From: Pseudomonadota bacterium
GTDB taxonomy: Bacteria; Desulfobacterota; Desulfobacteria; Desulfobacterales; RPRI01
DNA: 45,541 nucleotides
Assembly (NCBI GenBank): GCA_018817425.1
Contig: JAHITX010000088.1
Location: 1 to 45,541, forward strand
Direction: 5' to 3'
Of the stretch, positions 7,907 to 14,692 are shown piece by piece. The notes beneath the pieces are model-generated. The model was not told where the DNA came from. It saw nothing but the letters and a program-made list of their open reading frames with translations, and ran no database searches. Position numbers and translations under genes: made by a program. Numbering within the stretch: position 1 is the first letter of the stretch; each line of letters begins with the position of its first letter.

Positions 7907-9952
7907 TTAGATATAATATTGCATATTGTCTATCAGAACATTTCCATTTTTGTTGCAAACATCTTCGCACAGTTCCTCTTGTGCCGGATTAAAAAGCCCA
8001 AGAGGACAGTCCTCCACTTCGGATAGGGGATTCATTTCTTCATCAAAAGCAAGCGATAAAATCCTGTTGTCAATTTTAAGCATGATTTTACTGTTCAGCA
8101 TATAATCGATAGCCGAATCGAAATTTTGTGCTAAGACACCATCGGATTTATATAATTTCTTTAATTTATCCGGATTTTTTGCAGCATCACATGCCAGGTA
8201 TATTGAACTCTGAAGTTCATCTAACTCAATAGAGCTGTTATTGGTTACGGGACGTGTATCAACGATTTTGACTAGCGGATTTTTTTCCTTTATGAACAGA
8301 GCAGGCCTTTCATAATTTTTATCCCAGAAATTGGTTCTCCATTTACGAACGGCATTTCTTACCATTTCCAACCCATTGCGTGATCTTATTCCTATTAAAT
8401 TGGAAAGTAAGGGAGTGGACTCTTTCTGGGAACGGTTTGAATCTTCAAAAAAATATGTTTGGGCCATTAAATCAGCCGGTTTTAGCCTGTAAACCATTCC
8501 ATAGGAAATAAATGGTCTCAAATCCAGATCGAACTTATCCGGGTGTTTGCAATATTCGCTGTAGCGATCAAATCTAACCTGGTTTATGGCATCCGGCGGT
8601 TCCAGATGAGACAATAAGGGGATAATACCAGCCATTTCCTCATACCATTCATCTTGTTCATCAGGAAAGCCGAACATGATTTTCCATACAGACCGGATTC
8701 CATATTGACCGGCCCATTTCAATAATTGTATGTTCTGCCAGGCAGATGATCCCTTTTTCATTATATCCAGCACCTTGCTGTGAAGGCTCTCTATCCCGGG
8801 CTGAATCCAGTTTACTCCCGCTGTATGCAACAACTCAATGTCTTTTCGTTCAAGGAAAGTCCGAACCTCATAGAATATCCTGTATTTTTTGGACTGCTTT
8901 GTCAGTTTGTCAAATAAGTCCGGCAGATGTTTAGGATGCAATACGTTATCTACCATATCTATACGATCAATGCCGTAACGTTCGGCCAATGTATTGATTT
9001 CAGCAAGTACTCTTTCAGCGGGTTTTATCCGCTGGCCGTCCTTAGACCCGTTCAGGCCGCAAAAACGGCATTTCCCCCAGAAACATCCGCGGGAGGATTC
9101 TACCGGCAGAGATGATATAACCGATTTCTTTAACTCCGGCATAGAGTTTAACGTCGCAAAATAATCATCGTAATCCGGTATGGGTGATTTACTCAGAGTT
9201 TGAGAATCGGCACGGGGGTAGCCATCTTCGGAATTATCCTTGTTTATTCCCGGATAGCCCGACCGGCGGTGAAGCGGTGCAAAAACCCCATAGGGTATTA
9301 TTTCAGCGGGTATGTTTATCCCATATTTTATGATTGCCTCAACGAGTGGCTTTATCAGGTCATCAGCCTCTCCGCTTACAACATAATCAATGAAATCGAA
9401 ATTTTTGTGGGTCGCCACTCCCATTATAGTCTCGCAATTAGCGCCTCCTATCAATGTAATGATATCGGGGTTTCTTTCCTTTACTGTCTTAAGAAGTGCG
9501 AGACTTGCTAAATGCTGCTGAAATGTAGATGTGCATGCCAGGATGCGTGGTTTTTCTGAAAGAACAAGCCTTGCAATTTCTTCAACAAAAGCTTCTCCTG
9601 CTTCCCTGATTTTTAAGATACGTTGCTTAAAAAGGGCTTTGTCCAGACGTTTTAAAAGAGGAACATTTTCTATCAGAGCGTTTATATAGTCATCGGAATT
9701 TCCATTTGTTTCCGGAAACACCTTCCCGGAAAATATCCAATCCCCAAAGGAGTTTTCAGGCGGGATCTTTTCTACGAGAATATAGTCTTGTTTTTTGATG
9801 GTTTTAAGAAACAGGATGTTGGCATAAAGGTTGGTAACATTGATATTGCCGGCTCTAAGCAAAGATGAAAGAAGGCCCAAAGCGAGTGATGGCCTTTCTA
9901 TTGCAACAAAAGGCATATTTACCAGCATTATATCAGTTTGTCCTTTAATCAT
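7907..9952 (-). CDS. B12-binding radical SAM RiPP maturase (first copy)
   Basis: This 681-residue protein has the same architecture as its neighbour at 5878: a cobalamin-binding-like N-terminal domain (LVNMPFVAIERPSLALG at about 10-26; ACTSTFQQHLASLALLK at 139-155; GGANCETIMG), a radical SAM domain with C290/C295/C298 (SRGCFWGKCRFCGLNG, CX4CX2C), and a long C-terminal part. Members of this family install C-methyl groups on peptide residues such as valine or threonine using methylcobalamin and SAM. ATG 9950-9952 follows an AAGGA-type site and overlaps the stop of the 36-codon ORF upstream by 8 bp, so translation is coupled. The two paralogues have diverged enough to suggest different target positions or different precursors rather than a recent duplication. 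The function is inferred from family and context. Confidence 0.87.
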   Translation of the reverse strand: MIKGQTDIMLVNMPFVAIERPSLALGLLSSLLRAGNINVTNLYANILFLKTIKKQDYILVEKIPPENSFGDWIFSGKVFPETNGNSDDYINALIENVPLLKRLDKALFKQRILKIREAGEAFVEEIARLVLSEKPRILACTSTFQQHLASLALLKTVKERNPDIITLIGGANCETIMGVATHKNFDFIDYVVSGEADDLIKPLVEAIIKYGINIPAEIIPYGVFAPLHRRSGYPGINKDNSEDGYPRADSQTLSKSPIPDYDDYFATLNSMPELKKSVISSLPVESSRGCFWGKCRFCGLNGSKDGQRIKPAERVLAEINTLAERYGIDRIDMVDNVLHPKHLPDLFDKLTKQSKKYRIFYEVRTFLERKDIELLHTAGVNWIQPGIESLHSKVLDIMKKGSSAWQNIQLLKWAGQYGIRSVWKIMFGFPDEQDEWYEEMAGIIPLLSHLEPPDAINQVRFDRYSEYCKHPDKFDLDLRPFISYGMVYRLKPADLMAQTYFFEDSNRSQKESTPLLSNLIGIRSRNGLEMVRNAVRKWRTNFWDKNYERPALFIKEKNPLVKIVDTRPVTNNSSIELDELQSSIYLACDAAKNPDKLKKLYKSDGVLAQNFDSAIDYMLNSKIMLKIDNRILSLAFDEEMNPLSEVEDCPLGLFNPAQEELCEDVCNKNGNVLIDNMQYYI

Positions 9953-10055
9953 ATTCCATCCTTAATTCAAAATAACTTACAATCGGGATTGCTTTTACAG
10001 ATACTGGTTCAAGATTAAGCCTGACCGGTCTTGTATTGGTGAGTTTATAAGGCAT
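9945..10055 (-). CDS. 36-residue mini-protein coupled between epimerase and radical SAM genes
   Basis: An ATG at 10053-10055 lies inside the last codons of the epimerase gene, and the stop TAA (9945-9947) overlaps the ATG of the following radical SAM gene, giving coupling at both ends. The peptide begins MPYKLTNTRPVRLNLEPVSV and ends SYFELRMEYD. Its composition is that of a real protein: several Pro and Arg, no long low-complexity runs, and alternating hydrophobic residues suggesting beta strands. It has no GG cleavage site and no Nif11-type leader, so it is unlikely to be a third precursor. It could be a small chaperone or recognition subunit for one of the radical SAM enzymes. I do not recognise a family. 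Confidence 0.5.
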   Translation of the reverse strand: MPYKLTNTRPVRLNLEPVSVKAIPIVSYFELRMEYD

Positions 10056-11460
10056 CGTCAAAAATTCCGTTTTGAAAAATTGATTGCAAAGTTGCGATGA
10101 CCGCAAAATAATCTGCGCCGGAGGCAAGCAGTTTCCTGTTAATTTCCATCGTATTCATCTCACCTGATGCGATCATATCACCCATCTCCTTTAAAAAATC
10201 ATGCCCCGAAAAACTTGTTTCCCTATACTTTGAACTAAAACATATCCCATCATTTGTAGAATGGTATTTCAGGTCCTGACGCAACTTCAGTACCTTGTCA
10301 TTTTCAAGATTCGATGAAATATTTTCGGAAACGACTTTCTTTAATATTTGACGGAAATCATCCCCATTTATAAATGTTCCTTCAAAAAATACTTTATAGC
10401 CTGAAGGCCATTTTTCGGAAGCGGGGCAGGGACTGATCAGTTTGATCTTTTTGGTTGCCATGTTGACAACAAAGCCGCTCATACAGGCAATTGTACTACC
10501 ATCGGCTGTTACGGTTGGATCAGCGTTTGAATACAGGTGACGTCCCGCTCTGGCTTTTTTTAGATATAACGGTTTGTTATAAAGCAATAGTCTGGCATTT
10601 ACCAATTCTTCCGGGGTGAAATTATCATGAATACGCCTGAGCATAGAGGTCGAGAGAACCGAAAACCGTGTCGAAATGGCATGAAATCTATTTTGCATAT
10701 TCAACAGTTCACGCGTTATCTGCACATTGCGCAAGGGCGCAGCCGTTGTGGTTTGGGGCAGTTCCCCGATAATTTCATGAAAATCCTTTATATAATCCAG
10801 ATAATGTGGATTATCCATAGGCTCGGTAGCCCAGTAGCATACGGATGTCTGACAGGCATCTCCAAAAAGATCTGCCACGGCCTCCAGCACTAAACGCCAT
10901 AATTTTGTATTTTGTTCCGTTCGTTCAAATGCACCCTTGAAATCCTTGGCGGATACACCACAGAAAGGACAGCCCATCGAACAGCCATCACTTAATTCAA
11001 AGGCAAAAAGAGGATAACTGAATATTTTGGAATGTCCTCCCAGTTCGCTCTCACACCTTTTGCTTTGACGCTGCCGCCAGGCATGAAAGCGCGGCTGTTT
11101 TTCCGGAGTATCGCCATGTGACCGCATAAGTTCGTTTGCATTACAGATTCCCGAGGTCCATTGTGCCCACATTTTGGCAAGCGGACTGTCCCCCATATCT
11201 TCGGCAAGAAGCGGGAGGGGATCGCTTCGGTCCCATACGGATGCCAGGTCCTGAGGGTCAATATCCGCCCCGCATCCGCGGGCAAATTCCTTTCCTCTGT
11301 CAGGGTGCTTTCTTAAAGCATCAAGAAATTCACTATCGCCATAAATGCGTTCGATAAGGCGCTTGGTATGCGCAATGGTTTTTAATTCAACCTCGCTTAA
11401 AGCTGATAATTTATCTCGAAACAGTTTAAAAACTGACTCATTTATTTTATTGGATACCAT
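10045..11460 (-). CDS. PoyD-like radical SAM peptide epimerase
   Basis: This 471-residue protein has a radical SAM cluster motif CSMGCPFC (C160/C164/C167) followed by GVSAKDFKGAF, the pattern of the RiPP maturation amino-acid epimerase family (PoyD, OspD, PlpD). These enzymes abstract an alpha hydrogen from L-residues of a precursor core and return it from the other face, producing D-residues, often at alternate positions. The N-terminal about 150 residues are the usual helical domain. C-terminal cysteines (ISPCPASEKWPSG, DGICFSSKY) include candidates for the hydrogen donor. ATG 11458-11460 is preferred because GAGAGG stands just upstream; a TTG four codons earlier is less likely. It is separated from the precursor genes by a strong hairpin at 11505-11535, and its last codons overlap the 36-codon ORF. 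The family call is strong from motif and context. Confidence 0.87.
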   Translation of the reverse strand: MVSNKINESVFKLFRDKLSALSEVELKTIAHTKRLIERIYGDSEFLDALRKHPDRGKEFARGCGADIDPQDLASVWDRSDPLPLLAEDMGDSPLAKMWAQWTSGICNANELMRSHGDTPEKQPRFHAWRQRQSKRCESELGGHSKIFSYPLFAFELSDGCSMGCPFCGVSAKDFKGAFERTEQNTKLWRLVLEAVADLFGDACQTSVCYWATEPMDNPHYLDYIKDFHEIIGELPQTTTAAPLRNVQITRELLNMQNRFHAISTRFSVLSTSMLRRIHDNFTPEELVNARLLLYNKPLYLKKARAGRHLYSNADPTVTADGSTIACMSGFVVNMATKKIKLISPCPASEKWPSGYKVFFEGTFINGDDFRQILKKVVSENISSNLENDKVLKLRQDLKYHSTNDGICFSSKYRETSFSGHDFLKEMGDMIASGEMNTMEINRKLLASGADYFAVIATLQSIFQNGIFDDAL

Positions 11461-11504
11461 TATTCCTCTCAAAAAAAGACAATTTACTACCCGCCATAGA
11501 GCAG

Positions 11505-11535
11505 AGCGGGATTACCATCAAATGGTAATCCCGCT
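11505..11535 (-). terminator. Perfect 14-bp hairpin between precursor and epimerase genes
   Basis: AGCGGGATTACCAT (11505-11518) pairs perfectly with 11522-11535 across a 3-nt loop. No T-run follows directly; seven Ts occur about 30 nt further on, just before the epimerase ribosome-binding site. This position, after the abundant precursor message and before the enzyme genes, fits a partial terminator, attenuator or 3'-end stabiliser that gives more precursor than enzyme. Confidence 0.7.
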
Positions 11536-11564
11536 ATCCTATTAATCCATAATAACGGCAGTGA

Positions 11565-11843
11565 TCAAATAACTCCTACGCAGACCGTAACGACAACACC
11601 TGTGACCGTAACGGCTGTGGCATTACCGGCGCCGCCTGCTACCTTTTCGAGATCATCATCACTTAACTGGCTCTTGGCCTCTTCAGCAAATTTCGTCAAC
11701 TCATCTTTGCTGAATTTATAGCCATTTTTATTTGCAATAGATACGATTTTGTCCATATCCGAACCTACAGCAGTTATTTCATCCTGAAGGCTCTTCTTCC
11801 CCTTGATTTCTTTCTGAAACCTCTTGATTTCTTCTTTGCTCAT
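11565..11843 (-). CDS. Nif11-type RiPP precursor peptide, 21-residue Val/Thr core
   Basis: This 92-residue precursor has a helical Nif11-like leader (MSKEEIKRFQKEIKGKKSLQ..., then NKNGYKFSKDELTKFAEEAK) ending in the export cleavage motif LEKVAGG. The 21 residues after GG begin AGNATAVTVTGVVV and end VTVCVGVI, almost entirely small and beta-branched residues with a single Cys. Such cores are substrates for PoyD-type epimerases and B12 radical SAM C-methyltransferases, and can form beta-helical membrane channels. The ATG has a GGAG site 7 nt upstream. It lies second of two precursor genes, 56 bp after the first, whose leader is clearly homologous. The C39 domain of the exporter at 17638 should cleave after GG. 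The exact modification sites are unknown. Confidence 0.88.
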   Translation of the reverse strand: MSKEEIKRFQKEIKGKKSLQDEITAVGSDMDKIVSIANKNGYKFSKDELTKFAEEAKSQLSDDDLEKVAGGAGNATAVTVTGVVVTVCVGVI

Positions 11844-11899
11844 ATCAGATCTCCATTTTATTGTTATTGATTCCGATTATTGCAATACGGTGATAGAGT

Positions 11900-12163
11900 C
11901 TATATCGCTGCACCGGCTAGTACTGATACAACGGCGCCGCCTGCTACCTTTTCGAGATCGTCATCACCCAGCGCGCCGTCTGCCTGGCTTGTTTTTTTGG
12001 CATCGATTGCGGCTTGAAGCTCTTTCTGTGTGAATTTATAGCCGTGTTTATTGGCACGTTCGACAATTTTAGCCAGGTCACTGCCGACTTCCACAAGTTC
12101 CTTTTGAAGCGCCTTGTTTTTATTTGCTTCGGTTTGGAATCTTTTGATTTCTTCTGCGCTCAT
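11900..12163 (-). CDS. Nif11-type RiPP precursor peptide, 11-residue core
   Basis: This 87-residue precursor has the same leader plan as its neighbour: MSAEEIKRFQTEANKNKALQ, then RANKHGYKFTQKELQAAI, then an acidic stretch DDDLEKVAGG. The core after GG is only AVVSVLAGAAI, eleven small hydrophobic residues ending at the stop. It is too short to span a membrane as a beta-helix, unlike the 21-residue partner, which hints at a two-component product or a degenerating core. I chose ATG 12161-12163, with an AAGGAAA site upstream. An ATG at 12208 would add 15 residues that do not match the partner's leader. The leader should be recognised by the radical SAM enzymes and cut by the C39 peptidase. Confidence 0.85.
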   Translation of the reverse strand: MSAEEIKRFQTEANKNKALQKELVEVGSDLAKIVERANKHGYKFTQKELQAAIDAKKTSQADGALGDDDLEKVAGGAVVSVLAGAAI

Positions 12164-12283
12164 TTTTATTTTCCTTTTTTTTGATGTTGATATTTGCGTT
12201 GCATCCATAAGATCGTCACAAGGAGCAACAGTGGGTGTAAGAGCTCTAATTATGTTTAGATTATTATCACCTCCTTTTCATTT
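12164..12283 (-). promoter_or_regulatory. Leader of the precursor genes with a strong Shine-Dalgarno and no matching AUG
   Basis: Directly after the HExxH gene stop comes AAAAGGAGGTGATAATAATC, a near-perfect anti-16S match, but no ATG, GTG or TTG follows at the right distance. In the precursor's frame there are no stops from this point, so a non-AUG start (AUA or AUC) would give an N-terminally extended precursor. Alternatively it is a ribosome standby site, or belongs to a 4-codon ORF (ATG AAA AGG AGG TGA). No clear sigma70 promoter is seen here. Confidence 0.4.
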
Positions 12284-13471
12284 CTACAGGTTTGATGTTT
12301 TAAGGGCCTTTTGGAGATATACAGGAGCATCGTTTGAGGCCAGCTCTTCAAGAGTCAGTAAAGTCAGTGCCAGAAAAATATCGGTTCTGTGATTAACATT
12401 GTCAGATCCATGCATAAATGCCCTGTCAAAGTGCTCTAAATTTTCAGCCGCATATTTTGCAAGTTTCTGGAGTATTTTAAAAGCGCCGTCCGATAGTGGC
12501 GGGGACCCCAGGTAATTTTCAATTCTGCCCCCTTTCCGGTACTCGGGAAAATTTTCCAGACCGAGGAAGCAAAGGAACCAGTCTGCCCGAAAGTGCCCTA
12601 TCGCCGCTGTAATTCCCATGTAGTCGGCGATCAATTCGTCTAACAACCGGCTGCGCATGGAAGAGAGAACGTGCCGTGTGAAGTAGTGGGCGCACTCATG
12701 GTCACGCCGGATTATAATCGATAAACGTATCCAGTCTTCTTCGGATAGCCCCATTGCTTTGGCCGGTATGCCGCTGTAATGGCCGTCGCTAATGATGATA
12801 AACCGGTCCTGATAAAGATCCTTTTGCAAAACGAGACGTTTAAATTCTTCATTCCAGCTTTCTCCGGAAAAATCGAAAGGTTTATCAGCTTCCCATCTTT
12901 TGCGATACCTGCCAACCCTGTCCCAGTTATTGTATCCGGCTATCATGATTGCGCCCATGGATTCGGGGATAGGGGCAGGCTCATTTTTTTCGGTGAGGGC
13001 CTGAACAAGGGCTACAAAATCTTCTCTGGCAGCCGTGATAATGATGGGCACTTGTCCGGCCGCCGTTTGGTGCAGGTTCAATCTGAGGTCTTCAGGTCTT
13101 TTTAACTTCAGGCCGGTTGCCTGTGAGATTTCTTCAGGATGGATGCCCTTATTTGTGACGGATTTATAGAATTCCTCTTTGCTGATTCCCTTTTGAATGG
13201 GAAACCAGAGCTGTACCAGCGGGATTTTCAGGGAATCGAATATGCCTTTGCCGTCGGCAGATGACAGATACTCTTCCCAGGCTACAATATGAGGTTTATC
13301 AGGCAGGGGCAGGTTAAGAGGTGGTGTCAAACTGCTGTGGTCAAACAGGTTCTCGTTATATTCTATGAGTTCATCTCTCTCATTGGGTGTTGCTCCCAAT
13401 GATGTGAGTACAAAAGACCGAAAATGGACACGGCTTTTGGCGAAAGAGTCTGTTTTATTGGCTGGTGACAT
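12284..13471 (-). CDS. HExxH-motif protein of unknown function in RiPP operon
   Basis: This 395-residue soluble protein, with no signal peptide, carries HECAH (258-262 from ATG 13471) followed about 20 residues later by LLDELIADYMG. That matches a gluzincin-like zinc-peptidase arrangement: HExxH with a downstream E/D helix. Other distinctive segments are PIPESMGAIMIAGYNNWDRV and DRFIIISDGHYSGIP. It resembles an uncharacterised protein family I recall from cyanobacteria, but I cannot name it with certainty. It lies immediately before the two precursor genes and its start overlaps the upstream gene's stop (13455) by 17 bp, so it is part of the RiPP operon. It might trim the leader or mature the product, or be a non-catalytic scaffold. 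A TTG at 13495 is an alternative start without a ribosome-binding site. Confidence 0.7.
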   Translation of the reverse strand: MSPANKTDSFAKSRVHFRSFVLTSLGATPNERDELIEYNENLFDHSSLTPPLNLPLPDKPHIVAWEEYLSSADGKGIFDSLKIPLVQLWFPIQKGISKEEFYKSVTNKGIHPEEISQATGLKLKRPEDLRLNLHQTAAGQVPIIITAAREDFVALVQALTEKNEPAPIPESMGAIMIAGYNNWDRVGRYRKRWEADKPFDFSGESWNEEFKRLVLQKDLYQDRFIIISDGHYSGIPAKAMGLSEEDWIRLSIIIRRDHECAHYFTRHVLSSMRSRLLDELIADYMGITAAIGHFRADWFLCFLGLENFPEYRKGGRIENYLGSPPLSDGAFKILQKLAKYAAENLEHFDRAFMHGSDNVNHRTDIFLALTLLTLEELASNDAPVYLQKALKTSNL

Positions 13472-14609
13472 ATTCGAAACGTCCGTTTTTAACAATTTTT
13501 ATGGAGATATCCATGTCCACGATATCGCCGTTTTGGGCAAAGGTGTGAGACCCTGTGACACCCTCCCATTTTTTTAGTGCGTGAAGCTCATCGGCAAGCT
13601 TTCGGGGAACGGTAGAATTTGCCTTTTCAATGGCGTATGCAAGCAGGTACACGGTATCATATCCTTGAGCGGCAGAAGAGTCGGGGTTTACTTTGTATAT
13701 TTCTGAAAATTTTCGGATAAAATTCCGGGCTTTTTCTATTGGAATTTCCGTATGGAAAACTGAGCCCACAAAGGTGTTTTCAGCGCTCTCCCCGGCGATA
13801 TCAACCAATTCGGGTGTATCCAGCCCATCACTGCCGATAATGGGAACCATGATGCCCAGTTTTCTCGCCTCTATCAGAAAAAGGGCTACTTGGGGTGTGA
13901 CACCGGCCAGGAAAATGGCATCAAAATGGAAATTTTCTTTCCAATATAATAAATCCTTTCTGAAAGTTCTTGAACCGCTCAAAGAATCATAATCTATTCG
14001 ATCAAGAATGGCTATTCCGGTTTGTTCCGCCTGCATCTCAAAAGCATTGGCCAATCCCTGGCCATACTCGTTATTGGAATGATAAATCATCATGTTTTTA
14101 TAGCCACGCTTTGCACAGAAATCGGCCAGTTCGCTGCCGAAAACGGCATCGCTCGGGATGTTCCGAAAAACAAGCTTAAAACCCTGCTGGGTTAATTTGG
14201 GGCTTGTGGAGCTGGGAGACAGCATGATAAGGCCGTAATACTCGTAAATAACTGATGCCGGTATGGATACATAGGAATTATAGTGCCCTATGACTGCTAT
14301 GATATCCTTGTTTTCCGCGAATTGCTGGGCCACGATCTGACCCGCGGATACGGCAGCTTTATCATCTTTCTTGATCACCTGTATTTTTCGACCGAGTACA
14401 CCCCCGCTACTGTTAATTTCCTTAACGGCGAATTCTATCCCATCCCATAAACCATCCTGTAGTTCGGACCATGGTGCAGCGGCTCCAATGATAATATCGC
14501 CGGTTGATTTATCGGCACGGCGAGCCCGTTCCTCAGCAAGGTTATCCGCCTGAGTGCAGGCCATCATTACTAAAAAAAGAATTGCCGAGCCGATAAGTTT
14601 TATTTTCAC
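13455..14609 (-). CDS. Periplasmic-binding lipoprotein (branched-chain amino acid/amide type)
   Basis: This 384-residue protein belongs to the LivJ-like substrate-binding family (Peripla_BP_6). It starts at GTG 14607-14609 behind a strong GGAGG site and has a lipoprotein signal peptide with its lipobox at VMMAC, so Cys18 should be acylated. The mature part has the family landmarks: IIIGAAAPWSELQDGLWDGI at its start, the GG.LGRKI.V strand (SSGGVLGRKIQVIKKDDKAA), the ASVIYEYYGLIMLSPSSTSP hinge and a C-terminal AQGYDTVYLLAYAIEKA. Family members bind amino acids, amides or ureas for import or sensing. No permease genes for import are nearby; instead it sits between the exporter and the precursor genes. 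It may sense or bind a ligand related to the peptide, which is unusual for such loci. Family secure; role unknown. Confidence 0.85.
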   Translation of the reverse strand: MKIKLIGSAILFLVMMACTQADNLAEERARRADKSTGDIIIGAAAPWSELQDGLWDGIEFAVKEINSSGGVLGRKIQVIKKDDKAAVSAGQIVAQQFAENKDIIAVIGHYNSYVSIPASVIYEYYGLIMLSPSSTSPKLTQQGFKLVFRNIPSDAVFGSELADFCAKRGYKNMMIYHSNNEYGQGLANAFEMQAEQTGIAILDRIDYDSLSGSRTFRKDLLYWKENFHFDAIFLAGVTPQVALFLIEARKLGIMVPIIGSDGLDTPELVDIAGESAENTFVGSVFHTEIPIEKARNFIRKFSEIYKVNPDSSAAQGYDTVYLLAYAIEKANSTVPRKLADELHALKKWEGVTGSHTFAQNGDIVDMDISIKIVKNGRFEYVTSQ

Positions 14610-14692
14610 GATAGTGCCTCCTGCTGCTGACTCTCATGAAATCTTTATTCCATCAAATAAAGAGACGGTATAATGAGAGTATAATAAGAAAA

